Shown: positions 1-11,846, counted from the stretch's first letter. The stretch is 64,000 nt of DNA from Closterium sp. Naga37s-1 (GCA_947471745.1 CANJKZ010000267.1:248001-312000); one strand, 5' to 3'. The notes: generated by a model from the sequence alone, not told the origin. Numbers and translations are program-made.

Positions 1-642
1 TCGTCTCCCACTGCTGCAGCTGCCGCTGAGGGGGGTGGGAGTGTGGGAGCCGAGGGGAGTGGCGCTAGGGGGGTGACGTGGGAGTGGAGCTAGGGGTAAA
101 GCAAGGGGCGTGTGAAAGGCTGGTGGGACAGTTTGGGGAGGTTGAGCGGAGGCTACCGTCTTATAGTCCGCAGCACCTGTAGTCCGGGGCGCTGTCCTGG
201 TAGCCCAGAGAGCCTGCTGCGCCTGTCGCCCGTGGGTTCGTTGCTCCTGCCGCTCTTCGTAGCCACCGAGCCAGTTACTCCAGTAGTCCGGGGCGCTGTC
301 CCGGTAGCCACTGTGCCAGCCGCTCCTGTTGCCCGTATGTCTGCAGCTTCAGCCGTCGCCTCCTATCTCCTCTCATCTTACAGTCCCGCCTCCTCCTCCT
401 CACTTGTCCTTTGTGAATGCCTCTAGCTTTGCTTGCAATTGTGAACCTGCTCTATGACTGCTTGCTCTGCTGATTAGACCCCACTTTGGCTATGGGGGTG
501 TGTCAGAATGTTGTATTTGTCTAGCCTGCAGTGGGGTACTCTATAGCGAGTACAGCCCAATCTAGGGTTTCCTATATGTACTCAACTGCTTGCTAGTGCA
601 ACCCCTCTTTCTTGTTCTAAACTTCTCCTCGTACTTCTGACA
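1..642 (+). mobile_element. 3' end of a Ty1/copia element, truncated by the window edge
   Basis: A polypurine tract (TATGGGGGTG, 491-500) directly precedes a TGTCA...TGACA LTR, the same arrangement seen at the 3' end of the complete copia-D element at 39991-40132. Positions 1-490 show no convincing domain and are GC-rich with repeats of an AGTCCGGGGCGCTGTCC-like motif; short open frames there are not credible genes. The sequence resumes at 643 inside another copia's protease region, so this element appears to have inserted into copia-1. Its left end lies outside the window, so the target-site duplication cannot be confirmed. Confidence 0.7.
501..642 (+). repeat. 3' LTR (142 bp) of the truncated copia
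   Basis: Starts TGTCAGAATG after the polypurine tract and ends ACTTCTGACA, giving a 5-bp terminal inverted repeat TGTCA/TGACA. It is related to the LTRs of copia-B and the solo LTR at 52629, sharing the TAGTGGGGTA..., TAGGGTTT and CGTACTTCTGACA blocks. Confidence 0.8.
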
Positions 643-647
643 AGCAC

Positions 648-3600
648 ATGGTGGGATCCGTTCGCTACATCTCAAACATCAGCCGCGCTCCCGCCACCTA
701 CGTCACTGTCGCCAACAACGAACAGCTGTGCGCAAACGCGCAAGGCATCGTCGTGCTCCAAGCACGAGACAGCAATACGCACATCACTTTCAGCGACGTG
801 CTCTACGTGCCGGACTTACGCTTCAACTTGCTGTCCGCGGCACAACTCTCTGACTGCCACAACTCTCTGACTACGGAGTCACGTTCACCACCGACATTCT
901 CACCCGCGATCTCATTCTCACATACGCTCCTCTTGATACCCCCGTCGAAACTCACAAATACCGCGGAAGAGCACGTTCAATCGACGGATTTTACGTGCTC
1001 GACTTCGACATACCTGACTGCAGAGCGTTGTCGGACGAACTCGTGGATCTTGTTCCAGAGATTTTCTCCCGCACGAACGTAGAATCCTGGCAGCATCCGG
1101 ATGGACGTCCCAGGATCTGCCGCAGTCCTTACCCCCACGAGATAAATCTGCACCAACCCGGACCAGACGGGCTCTGCACCACCTGCTTCACGCCCAAGGC
1201 GAGCCGCACAGAAGGTGAGAAAGATTACGCGGCAATTCAAGAAGCGGAAAGCGCCAAAGCTGAACCCAAAGGCATGACAGAAATGGAGCTGGCGGCTACC
1301 ACTCACCGCGTATTCGGCACCAAGAATGAAGAGCTCGGCATGCAAGAGCAAGAGCGGCCAGCACCCGCAGCGGAAACTCTCCGCTTGATCATGGAGGAAG
1401 CCACGGTCGGAATGTTCGATGCGGAGAACCGACCACGCCCTTACCCCCGCGACGTCTGCCGCACCATCGACAAGGAGTGGAAAGACCCTGACAAGCCCGA
1501 GGAGCTCAGCGTAAAGGAAGAGGAAGAGAAAGCACCAGCAGAGGAGAAGGAAAGCCTGTACCAAGAGCGCATCGCTGCTGGATGGAGCCCGGAATCAGCA
1601 CGACGCGACGGCTGGGGAGATCCCTGCACCGCCGGTGCAACATGGGGATCCGCAACTAGCGCATCCGGCACCGTGCAAGGTTGGGGAACTGGCAGCTGGG
1701 GCGATGCAGGAGGATGGGTGGCAACGCCTACACGGATGCCCTGCCCACCAGAGAAGAACTGGAGGAGATAGAGCGAGACATTGCTGCCGAACGCGGAGAG
1801 CAACCTCCACGAGTCGTAGCCCCCCTCGGACGACCTTTGCGCAGACGCCCATCTCCGCCGCAATCACCTTACAACTGGAATTGGACCTGGTCTACGATTG
1901 AGGAGGGGATCGTACCATCAACCCCATTCCGCGACTCAATTGGACCAATCTCTCGCCCAGATCCATTCGCCCGCTTCATTGAGGGCACCAGAACTCCGCT
2001 CACCATTATCCCCGATCGCAAATTCCTCGCGCTCTACCTCACAACAGCACCTGCAGACGGGGAGACAGCAGCAGAACCAGAAGCAGAGGAGGAGGAAGAC
2101 GAAGCAGAACCAGGAGAGGAAGAAGGACCTGTGCTTGAAATCCCGCATGAAACAGAAGCAGAGGCAGCCAGATATCACGCACGCTACCTGCGCACCCCTG
2201 GAGTCCGCGCAGAAGATGATATCTGGAATCAGCGACTCGGCCACCCCTCGCTCGAGACATTCAACAACTGCCTCCGCGCCAAAGTTTTCCAACCAGGGGC
2301 CCTGCTACGCCCCGACGGCACGGAACCACTCAGCACATCACATCCAACCACCTGCACCGTCTGCCCCACTGCTGCTCTCACACACCAAGCCTACCCCTCA
2401 CTGGAGCCGAGTACCAGTCGCTACAAGAAGCTGCAGAAGGTTTACAACGACTTCATCGTAATCACCTGTGAAGGGCTCAACGGCGAAAACAACACTCTCA
2501 CCTTTGTGGACGCGTACTCACGACACGTCTGGGTCGCCAACGTCGACGTCCGCTCCAAGGCTCTTGAGATTTTTCGCATCTGGCTCGCACACGCGCAACG
2601 GCAATCAGGAGAAGCTGAAAATCTGGCAGACCGGCGGCGCCAAGGAATTTCGCAGCCATGAGCTAGAAGGGCTTCTCGCGGAGAAGGGGATCAAGCACGA
2701 CATCTCACTCCCCTACGCTCACCAGCAACAAGGCGTCGCAGAGAGAGTCAACCGCACTCTCATGACGAAGGTCCGCGCCCTCATGAACCAGTCCGGCCTA
2801 CCCAAGAAGTTCTGTCCGTACGCCATGAACCACGCCGCGCGCCTGCACAACCTTCTCTCCACCATGGCGAACAGGGGAAACCTCTCCCCGCACATGAAGT
2901 GGACCGGGACAAGGGGAGATACCTCCATGCTGAGGGTTTGGGGGTGCATGGTGCAGTATCGGCCGACATCCGCGCACGATGGGGAGTTCACTTGGGACTC
3001 AGCCACGAGTACAAGGGATGGCTAGTCCTCGACATCGACACCAACAAGATTGTGCCGGCGCGTGACATCCTCTTCTACGAACGGCTCACCTTGGAGCAGT
3101 GGAATGAGGATCAGCTCAGCCATGTTGCACGAGCTTACGCCAACCACGGTCGCAGCTTTGCCTCGCCGGAAGATGAGGCTGCAGCAGTAGTGCTTGACCG
3201 CGACCCCACGGACGACCATCCTGGCGTACCTCGTCGTCCACGCGACAGCGATGATGACAGCGATGATGCTCCCGCGCCTGGACCGTCACGTCGCCATGCT
3301 CCGCCAAGTGACGCCTCGCCGGCCCACGAAAGCGATGATGACGACGTAGTAGAAGTCACCGCTCAGGAAGCCGAAGGTGCATCCAACGTCATAGGCCTTC
3401 AACTTCTCGGCTTGCACACAGCAGTCACCGCCGCCCCCCGCATCGTCGAACCGAAGAACCCGCGACAGGCCCTCACTGGACCACACGCCAAGGAGTGGCG
3501 TGCAGTCATGGATGCGGAGATGAAAGCGCTGGAGTCGCGCGACACGTGGGTTCTAGTCGATCGTGCAGCAGTGAAGGGGAGGAGGGTGCTAAGCGGAAAA

Positions 3601-4980
3601 TGGGTTTTTTGTCTGAAGACTGCAGCTGACGGAACTATCGAGCGTTTCAAGGCACGCTGGGTTGTACGCGGCTACGACCAGCGCCACGGCATCGACTTCG
3701 ACCAGACCTTCGCTCCCATCAGTCGCCATACCTATGTGAGGATCCTACTCGCCATCGCTGCAGCTAAGCACCTACCACTGCTGCAGATCGACGTCAAGAA
3801 CGCGTTCCTATATGCGTTGGTCGATGCAACCATGGAGCAACCTCACACCTACGGGGAAGGAGATACCAGGGTCTGCCAGCTCACGAAATCTCTTTACGGC
3901 ATGAAACAGGCGCCGCGTCTCTGGCAGCAGCACCTGCACAAGATACTTCTGGAGATCGGCTTCAGGCAGCTGCCACACGACCCGAGAATGTACCGCCTTC
4001 ACTTCAACGGCGATTACATCCTCCTGACAGTTTACGTCGACGACCTGCTGTACACTGGCACCTGCAACAAGCTCCTGGACCAGTTCGAAGCAAACCTAGC
4101 GCAGCGCGTTGACATCACCATCAACCACAAGGTCACTCAGTTCCAGGGGATGAACATCACTTACGCGCCAGAAGCAATTCATATGTCAGCTTCTAAGTAC
4201 GCAGAGCAGCTGGGGGAACGCTTCAACATCTCGCCCGCACCACTCTCAACCCCTTATCGCACCCCCTGCGCCAACTACAAACCGGACAACAAACCTCTGT
4301 CAGTCGCAGGACTCCACCTTTATCAACAGCAACGGGGGTGCCTGCTGTTCGCCTCCGTCACCTGCCGACCCGACCTCTCGTACATCGCTAGCCAACTGGC
4401 ACAGTATTCCCGCAAGCTACTAGCAGAGAACCACATGGATCTGGAGCGCGCCCTACAGTACTTCATATCCACACCTAACATCGGGCTCTCCTACTCCACA
4501 CTAACAACAACATCGTTCAACCTCAACGGCTACGTGGACGCAGATCACGCAGCTGACCCCGCCAATCGACGGTCACGAACTGGCTTCGTCTTTTGCCTGG
4601 AGCCAACAAGACCAATCTCCTAGAACTCGCAGAAGCAGGAACTGGTTGCCCTATCATCGGCCGAAGAAGAGTACATTGCCGCGACAGCCGCAGTTCGCGA
4701 AGGACTTTACCTGCAAGAACTGCTACAGGAGGCAAAAATATCAACTTCGCCCACCTTTCGCCTCCACTTCGACAACCAGAGCGCCATCAAAATCGCGAAC
4801 AAGCCAGGGTTCGTCAACCGCACGAAGCACATCGCGCTTCGATACTTTTTCGTCAAGGACGAAATTGACCAGGGCAAGGTTGACCTCACGTACTGCCCTA
4901 CTACCGAGATGGCAGCTGATTTCCTCACCAAGCGACTGCCACGTCAGCAGCCAGCACTGCTCCAACCTCACAGGAGTAGT
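648..4980 (+). pseudogene. copia-1 pol: protease, extra domain, integrase, RT, RNase H
   Basis: The N-terminal part matches the region after the copia protease (DVLYVPDLRFNLLS). Integrase shows the zinc-finger RLGHPS motif and a CTVC pair, a DAYSRHVWVA core and PYAHQQQGVAERVNRT. RT runs from the VLSGKWVFCLK region through LLQIDVKNAFLYA (motif A) to VYVDDLLYTG, and RNase H from YVDADHAADP to DNQSAIKIANK. The reading frame changes near 1000, 1700, 2620 and 2950. A TAG at 4621-4623 replaces the Trp expected in the RNase H region. Between protease and integrase lie about 400 residues not usual for copia: an acidic stretch (about 2080-2150) and a WG/GW cluster (1609-1722). The element is not functional as it stands. 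Confidence 0.8.
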
Positions 4981-5021
4981 CAAGCGAGTCAGCCCTCTGC
5001 GCGACAAGGAATGAAGGGGAG

Positions 5022-5140
5022 TGTTACGATATGAATAATGAGTAAGGCATTCCTGTATGCTGCAGGAGCTGACTCTACCAAGTACGAAGTCGAGGAGTCA
5101 GAAGAGTCGAAGCGACACCAGCAACCGTCAGATCAAGACC
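5022..5140 (+). repeat. Partial 3' LTR of copia-1
   Basis: Begins TGTTACGATATG immediately after the purine tract ATGAAGGGGAG. The right limit is set where coding similarity to a second copia starts (about 5141). No second LTR is available for comparison, so the extent is an inference. Confidence 0.45.
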
Positions 5141-5851
5141 AATGCAGGCAGATACATTTGAAGTGAAAAGAGCGGGAATAGGTTTGAAACGGGTTCCCAA
5201 AATGCTTTCTTCAAAAGCCTTGCCCAACAACACCTCACCGTTCAAGGAGTGGACCGGCAAAAACCCTTACACACGCATGCTTCGGGTTTTCGGGTGCATG
5301 ACACAGTACTGTCCCCACACTGCCCCGGCCGGAAAATTGAAGACCGCGCACGCTGGGGCATCCATCTCGGCATTGAACTGGAGTACCATGCTTGGACCGT
5401 CCTCGACTTCGCCACCCACCAAGTCACGCGTTCACGTGACTGCATCTTCCACGAAAGACTGACCCTGCCACTGTACCGGAAGCACCGCGATGCACAAGAC
5501 GCATCGGACAACATTTTCCGGGGACAGCACAGCTACGCAAGTGATCAGGAGAACAGCCAGAGGAGCCAACTGGAGGAGAGGCACCCTTCATACCCGTTAC
5601 GGAGGAGTTCGGCACAGCGACATTCTTCCCAACTGAACCTGATCAACACGAAGCAGTACAAGCACAGCACGAATGCGCAAGTGCAGAAATGCACTCACCC
5701 ATGGAAGAAGATCCCAACCGCAACTCCTCTCGCGACACCATTCGCGACATCCCTGGCGATGACGACGACGTGGTTGAAGTAACCAATGCAGCCGAATCAA
5801 ACCTCACCGAACTTTGCATCCTCGGTCTTGCCGTCCCCATCCATGGTAACC
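5141..5851 (+). pseudogene. copia-A fragment 1: integrase C-terminal region and linker
   Basis: Similar to copia-1 around 2870-3400: KEWTGKNPYTRMLRVFGCM corresponds to the copia-1 segment with MLRVWGCMVQYRP, followed by RDCIFHERLTL and an acidic GDDDDVVEVT motif shared with copia-1 (DDDDVVEVTAQEA). At least one frameshift separates these parts. It stops at the AGCAG duplication where copia-B is inserted. Confidence 0.75.
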
Positions 5852-5856
5852 AGCAG

Positions 5857-5987
5857 TGTCAGAAGAATGAACGCGGATGGATGAACTAGCAGCATGAAGG
5901 AGTACAAGTAGCAAACCCTAATTGGGTTGTACCCCATATGGGCTACCCCACTATAGCCTACACAACATGCAACATATAAGTTTGAAA
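5857..5987 (-). repeat. 3' LTR of copia-B
   Basis: 131 bp, related to the right LTR. Plus-strand ends are TGTCAGAAG and TTTGAAA; the second has lost the TGACA-type terminus found in the other copy (TTTGACA). Adjacent internal sequence, read on the minus strand, is the polypurine-like GCCTATGGGGTTG. Confidence 0.88.
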
Positions 5988-6199
5988 CAACCCCATAGGC
6001 AAAGTGGGGGAGAACAAGAGGTCACAAGACCAGTCAAGAAAAGCAAAGCAAGCTCAGGGTGGATCACGAAGTCACCACACACTCTGAGCACAAGCAAATG
6101 GCCACAAGGCCAGTTCACATGCAGAGTTATATAATGGAGAGCAAGCAGTACAGTGATCACAACCTAGCAAGTGCAAGCATGCAGGTATAAGTATATAGA

Positions 6200-7735
6200 T
6201 CACAGTACAAGAAAAGTCAAGAAGTGAGCAAGTGAGACCAAGTAGACACAAGGCCTAAGACAGTACAGAAACACCTGATGATCACAAGGCTGAAGTGCCT
6301 TGGTGAATATATCAGCAGTGTTGGTGAATATATCAGCAGTGTTGGCCCGAGAGGCCACGTAAGCAAGACGAAGCTGACCATGCTGCTGCAACTCTCGTGC
6401 AAGGAAGTTACGCAGAGCGATGTGCTTCGTCCTGTGCTCCAGCCTGTGCTCCTGACACAAGGCAATCATGGCCTTGTTGTCGACGTACAGAACTGGAGGA
6501 GAACCAGGCAGCTCTCCCAAGTCGGTCAGCAGGTAGGTAAGCCAGCGTAACTCCTGTGCGGCCATGGCCCCTGCGTAGCTCTTAGCCTCACAACTGGAAC
6601 TGAGAACAGAAGACGAGCGGGTAGACCGCCAAGAAACAGAGCCGGAGACAAGGCTGAAAGTGTAACCCTGTGACGACCGCTGCGTAGCCAAGTCGTCAAC
6701 CCAAGAAGCGTCAGCGTGTCCAGTGAGGACAACTCGACCCCGTCCTCCAAGCACGAGCCCCATGCCCGACGTACTGCACAAGTAGCGCAACACCCTCTTA
6801 GCGGCCTCCCAGTGCTGTGGTCGGTGTCTCCTGGGCGCAACATAGTGTGCCAGGATGCTAAGAGGGTAGGCAAGGTCAGGTCGACTGCAGGTCATCAGGT
6901 ACATGAGGCAGCCCACAAGCTCTGGATACGGGCCACTCGGCTCTACGGACTCGTCCGAAGGTGGAGCTGAGAGCGAGTGACCGGTAGGCAGAGGAGTGGA
7001 CTGTGGCGAGGAGTACGTGAAGCGGAAGCGCTGAAGGACCTGCTGCACCATGTGTGACTGAGTCAAGGTAATGGTGCACCGTGCTCTGTCCCGGGTGATC
7101 TGCAAGCCAAGATAGCTGCGCAGCTCACCCAGGTCTGTGCACGTGTGTCTCTTCTGCAGCTCCGACTTCACTAGGGCCAGTCCCTCAGTGTCAGCAGTGG
7201 CAAAGACCAAGTCGTCGACGTACACGAGGATGTAGAAAGGCGGCAGTGAAGTGTCGGTGCGTAGAAACAGCGACGGGTCAGCAGTAGAAGGAGCAAACCC
7301 AAGAGCCGCAAGCGTCGTCCTCAGTGTGTCGTGCCACTCGCGAGGCGCCTGGCGGAGACCGTAGACTGGCCGCCGGAGGCTCCACTGGGTACCTGCAGGA
7401 AATGACCCAATGAAGCCAGGTGGGCGGCGCAGCCAGATCTCCTCGTGCAGGCTGCCCTGTAAGAAAGCTGTGCTGAAGTCAAGAGAGTGAAGCTCGTAGT
7501 CACGCTGAGCAGCGACGTGCAGCAGAACTCGAAGAGTGGTCATCTTCAGGGTAGGGGAGAAGGTCTGGAAGAAGTCAACTCCCTGTCGCTGCCTAAAGCC
7601 TCGTGCAACGTAACGCGCCTTGAAGAGAGGCGGAGAACCCGGCGGCCGCTTAACCCTGAAAATCCACATGCCATCGACTATGTTCGCCCAAGGAGGGGGA
7701 ACCTCGTTGACGTAAGTGCCTGTGGACTTCTAGGA
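6200..7735 (-). pseudogene. copia-B reverse transcriptase and RNase H
   Basis: Read from 7735 down: FRVKRPPGSPPLFKARYVAR, LHSLDFSTAFLQGSLHEEIW (motif A), YVDDLVFATA (catalytic YVDD), then RNase H with TGHADASWVDD and LYVDNKAMIALCQEHRLEH. It is very similar to the RT of copia-D. A TAG at 7730-7732 interrupts the link to the upstream linker where copia-D has Tyr and a Trp is the likely original. Near the C-terminus a 21-bp unit at about 6301-6342 is tandemly duplicated, doubling the NTADIFT residues. The RT and RNase H frame itself is otherwise long and open. Confidence 0.85.
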
Positions 7736-9776
7736 TGCCATCTCTGCGTACATGGCTGTCTGCCTCTGAGAGGAGTAGGGACCCTCAATCGCCTCTGCGT
7801 AAGAGCGCAGGGTCGAGATGTCTGGTGCATCCGGGTCTCCCTCAGGTGCAATCAGCATGGACACGAGATGAGGTACAGCAGCTGCAAAACACTCAAAGTC
7901 CTCCTGCCTGTCCTCAAGGACGTCCGTGCCAAGAGCACACTCACCCCTGACGGACGGAGGACAGACAGACTCAGACTCAGCAAGAAGACTAGCGGCGTAG
8001 TCGAGGCGACAGGCGGCAGCAAAGGCAACAAGCTCAGCAACTAGGGCAGACGCAGCAGTGGACTCAAACGAAGGGTCACTGACAACAGCAGCTAGAAGAC
8101 GAGTGACAGTAGGACTGGCAGCACGAGCAAGGTCTGACGGCGGGTCAGGAACGTCAGGAAGAGAGGACGCAGGAGGAGACGACAGAGGGACATGCTGTGG
8201 ACCAGAGGAAGGACAAAGGGCCATCTGGTGCGTGCCAGGGACAGGAGGAGGACGCTGACGCGGAACACGACGACCAGTGCGAATAGCGCGAACAGGCGAC
8301 GCAGGACGAGACGCAGGCTCACGACGCTCTGTAAGACCTCCTGTCTGCTCAGTGTAAGGAGAAGTAGCAGGCAGTGGGGAGGCTGGCTGTAACTGCGACT
8401 GCGACTGGTCGGGCGGTGGACACAGTAAGGGAGGAGTAAGGCCAAAAGAGGACGGGAGACCAAGAACCTGCTGAAGCAGTGGAACGAAGTACGGTCGCGG
8501 CCTCACAGTGCCTCCAGAACCAGCACCGACAGCACTAGCACCCCCAGGGCCAGCACCTCCAGCTCCAGGGTCTCCAGCTCCAACTCCAGTAGCACCACCA
8601 GCTCCAGCTCCAGTGCCTCCAGCTCCAACGCCTGCAGCACCTCCAGCTCCAGCAGCTCCAGTACCTCTAGCAGCTCCAGCTCCAGCTCCTCCAGCTCCAA
8701 CGCCTGCAGCACCTCCAGCTCCAGCAGCTCCAATACCTCCAGTACGAGCACCTCCGGGACCAGCAGCTCCAGTACCTCCAGCAGCTCCAGCTCCAGCTCC
8801 TCCAGCTCCAACGCCTGCAGCACCTCCAGCTCCAGCAGCTCCAGTACCTCCAGTACGAGAACCTCCGGGACCAGCGGCTCCAGCACCTCCAGCAGCTCCA
8901 GCTCCAGCAGCTCCAGCACCTGCAGCACCACCAGCTCCAGCAGCTCCAGTTCCTCCAGTACGAGCACCTCCGGGACCAGCAGCTCCAGCACCTCCAGCAC
9001 CTCCAGGACCAGCAGCTCCAGGGCCTCCAGCTCCAGGGCCTCCAACGGCAGGTCCCCCAGCTCCAGCAACGCCACTCTGAAGATTCCAGCGCCGAGCAAA
9101 CCACTCGCGCAGCTGCGGTGGAGAGAGAGGCTCCCTCCGGGACAAGGCACCCGGAGAACCTCCAGTACCTCCAGCACCTCTAGGACCAGCAGCTCCAGCA
9201 CCTCCGGTACCTCCAGCTCCAGCGCCTCCAGCTCCAGGGTCTCCAGCGGCAGGCCCCCCGGCTCTAGCAGCGTCACTCCGAAGGCTCCAGCGCCGAGCAA
9301 ACCACTCGCGCAGCTGCGGTGGAGAGAGAGTCTCCCGCCGTGACGAGGCACCAGGAGAACCTCCAGTAGACAAAGTACCTCCAGGCGCAGCACGCTCAGG
9401 CTCAGCACCCCCAAGCTCAGCACCCTGAGGCTCATCACCCTCAGACTCAGCAACCCCAGGCTCAGCACTTCCAGGCTCCGCACGCTCAGACTCAGCACCC
9501 CCCGGCTCCCCACGCTCAGGCTCAGCACCCCCAGGCTCCGCACGCTCAGGCTCAGCACCCCCAGACGCAGCACCCCTAGCAGCACCCAGCCAGCAGCACC
9601 ACAGTCGACAGCGACCTCGACAGGCTCGACAGGGTCTACCTGAGACACACCTGAGGGAGCAGGACCCTGAGGGGGGAGGGGGTCTACCGGAGGAGGACCT
9701 GGTGCGAGGAAGAGCGGCGGGGGGGGGGGAGGGGGTGAGGGGCAGTGCGGTAGGGGAAGAGACGGTAAAAGGGAAC
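7733..9776 (-). pseudogene. copia-B integrase-RT linker, low complexity
   Basis: Upstream of the RT, the minus strand encodes a Pro/Ser/Arg-rich stretch, EPERAEPGG-type repeats (about 9390-9580), two copies of an LSPPQLREWFARRW motif (about 9090 and 9290) and a long Gly/Ala collagen-like region. The segment next to the RT (VLEDRQEDFECFAAAVPHL, APEGDPDAPDI) is collinear with copia-D and is conserved sequence just before copia RT. Function of the repeat part is unknown. Confidence 0.65.
8510..9090 (-). repeat. Gly/Ala-coding tandem repeat in copia-B
   Basis: Short degenerate units of CCAGCTCCAGCAGCTCCAG type on the plus strand (GAGGAGAAGGTG-like on the minus strand) encode GAGGAGAAGP-like residues. 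Several higher-order copies of roughly 100-130 bp include the TGCAGCACCTCCAGCTCC block. All six frames stay largely open here, so overlapping frames are not evidence of separate genes. Confidence 0.85.
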
Positions 9777-10833
9777 CTACTCGTCAAACGTGACGTCCTG
9801 AGAGGGCAGGACACGGCGCGAGGTGGGGTGGTAAAACTGCCAGCCAGGCGCATCAGGGGGAAAGCCAAGGAAGACGCAGGGAATGGCGCGGGAGGAGAGC
9901 TTGTCCGCGGACGTATCGCGGACAAAGGCACGAGAGCCCCAGACCCGGAACACCGACGCATCGCCAACCTTCCCCGTCCAACGGAGTGTAGGCGAGGTCT
10001 CCGGCAAGGAGACACGGGGCCAGAGGTTGAGCTGATGCGCAGCGTACCGGACCGCAAACGGCCACAGAAAGTGGGGGGCAGCCGCATGGATCATGGAGGT
10101 ACGAGCGACCTCCATGACTAAGCCAATGCGGCGCTCAGCAACCCCATTCTGCTGCGGAGAGGCCGGAAGCGTGAACGACTGGAGAATGCCCTCCCCACGA
10201 CAAAAGTCCCGCAAGAGGTCGGAGGAAAACTCACCACCTCTGTCAGAGTGCACGCAGGACTGGAAGGTCCGCGTGGAACCGCTCGCGGAGCTGGAGACGG
10301 ACAGCGCGGATCCAAGGGATCAAAACATCAGGGACCTCCCCCTTGCTGCGCAAGGGGAAGACCGTGGTGTAACGCGAGTAGTCGTCAACAACCAGTAGAA
10401 AGTAGCGCTCGCGGCCCTGTCCACGGGCGCGGGCTGGGCCCCACACGTCCATGTGGAGAGTCTGCAGGGGAGCAGTCGTCGGGGGAAACGAGGAGGAGTG
10501 AGGAGCGGCGCGCTGCCGCCCCTTGACACAGGGAAGGCAGGGAGGGGCAGGCGAGGGTGGGAGGGGAGGCAGAGACCTGGGAAGTCCAGAGACAAGGAGA
10601 TGGGAGTGCATGCCACGGAGGCGTGGCACGGAGGGGTGACCAAGGCGGTGGTGCCAAAGGAGCGTCTGGTGCGACAGGGCACGACACGAGCAGGGGGCCG
10701 CTAGCTGACCTGACGCAGACGCAGACGCAGCTACATGGGGAGGCTTAGTAGTCAGTGTGTACAGACTCGACCCAGGCCGACGGGTGAACGTGGCCAGGTG
10801 ACGGCCAGTCTGGGAGCACGTACAGATCGACAC
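9777..10833 (-). pseudogene. copia-B integrase
   Basis: Zinc-finger motif HHRLGHPSVPRLRG with CLPCVKGRQ, catalytic core beginning MDVWGPARARG and VVDDYSRYTTVFPL, then MHSDRGGEFSSD (second catalytic Asp) and SPQQNGVAERRIG (catalytic Glu). A frameshift at about 10250 separates the two halves. It ends in a TAG at 9777-9779 after DVTFDE; copia-D reads Ser at that point. The order and residues match the copia-D integrase closely. Confidence 0.85.
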
Positions 10834-10836
10834 ACA

Positions 10837-10860
10837 CTAAACCCTAAACCCTAAACCCTA
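10837..10860. repeat. Interstitial telomeric repeat (CCCTAAA)3
   Basis: About 3.4 perfect copies of the plant-type telomere heptamer lie between the protease and integrase parts of copia-B, where copia-D has ordinary coding sequence. The heptamers introduce stops in the element's frame. Confidence 0.9.
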
Positions 10861-11846
10861 TCAACCCATTCATCCTGAAGGACGGCGTTGCTCACCAAGT
10901 TCGCAGAGAACGAGGGGAGGTGAAGACCTGACAGTGAGCCAGACGGAACCGCCGGACACGGGAGAACAGTGGAGGAACGTGCAATAACTGGGCCCCCAGA
11001 GGGGTCAGCCAGAGAGACTGCAACAGGTGCAGGGAGTGGTGTGACTGTGGTACTGTCGCGAAAGAAACAGTGGGAAGCACCTGAGTCAAGCGTGAAGGTG
11101 TGCAAGGCCGCAGCAGGCGCAGTACTAGAGAGAGTAGACTCACTAGCACCTAGAGCAGCAGACTCACTGGCACCTAGAGCAGCAACCTCTATACCTGGGT
11201 CGGGCGGCACACACAGGTAACAGTCACCCTCAGCACTAACAGTCAATGCATACATGGCAGTGAGGATAGCATCATAGTCAAGAGCAAAGATATCCACCCT
11301 CTGCCTAAGCAGCTCCAGCCAGCGAGGGAGCTCAGCCGCGTCGCCAAACTCTGCACGCCAGGCGTCCCTCAGACAGGAGAAGCAGCGGGACTGTGTGTGA
11401 CCAACTGTCCTGCAAGTCTGACCAGCCCGATCACCTGTGCGAATGACGTACGGACAGCGAGCAGTACTCCGAGACGCCCCACGCTGAGCGTACCACTCAC
11501 GAAGCTGCTGGGGCGTAAGGGTCTCGCGCGGACGCCGCTGCAGCTGCATCTGGCCACCGCCAGAAACTCCCCACTGAACAGCTCCACGGCGACTGCCATT
11601 ACGGCCGCCGCCACTACTCCAACTAGCGTACCACTCACGAAGCTGCTGGGGCGTGAGGGTCTCGCGCGGAAGCCGCTGGAGCTGCAACTGGCCACCACCA
11701 GAAACTCCCCACCGAACAGCTCCACCGAGACTGCCACCACGGCCGCCGCCACCACTCCCACTGCTGCCACCACCGCCGCCACCACTCCCACCGCTACCAT
11801 GAAGAGACGTCATAGCGGGCAAAGTAAGGAGGTGTGCGACCAGCAC
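10861..11846 (-). pseudogene. copia-B zinc knuckle and aspartic protease
   Basis: From the N-terminus: Gly/Ser-rich start, two copies of RETLTPQQLREWYA (about 11490-11660), an atypical zinc knuckle C-X13-C-X4-H-X4-C (RCPYVIRTGD... to QSRC, about 11385-11445), and an aspartic protease active site LDSGASHCFFRD (about 11060-11090). No recognisable copia gag (UBN2-type) domain precedes the knuckle. The downstream end runs into the telomeric repeat at 10860. Confidence 0.75.

Larger units (their letters stand above)
643..5140 (+). mobile_element. Ty1/copia retrotransposon copia-1 (decayed; 5' end missing)
   Basis: Domains in copia order are recognisable: protease remnant (about 648-860), an extra acidic and Trp/Gly-rich block (about 960-2210), integrase (2215-3000), reverse transcriptase (3440-4250, YVDD at 4033-4044) and RNase H (4300-4980), then a polypurine tract AAGGGGAG and the start of an LTR (TGTTACG at 5022). 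Several frameshifts and stops break the frame. No 5' LTR or gag is present because the element in 1-642 interrupts it. Confidence 0.85.

Noticed and set aside
8503..9648. Long overlapping frames on both strands in the Gly/Ala repeat of copia-B
   Set aside because: Open frames here come from the repeat composition, not from separate genes.
10837..10860. Telomeric heptamers as a sign of a chromosome end
   Set aside because: Only about three units, inside a transposon with sequence continuing on both sides.
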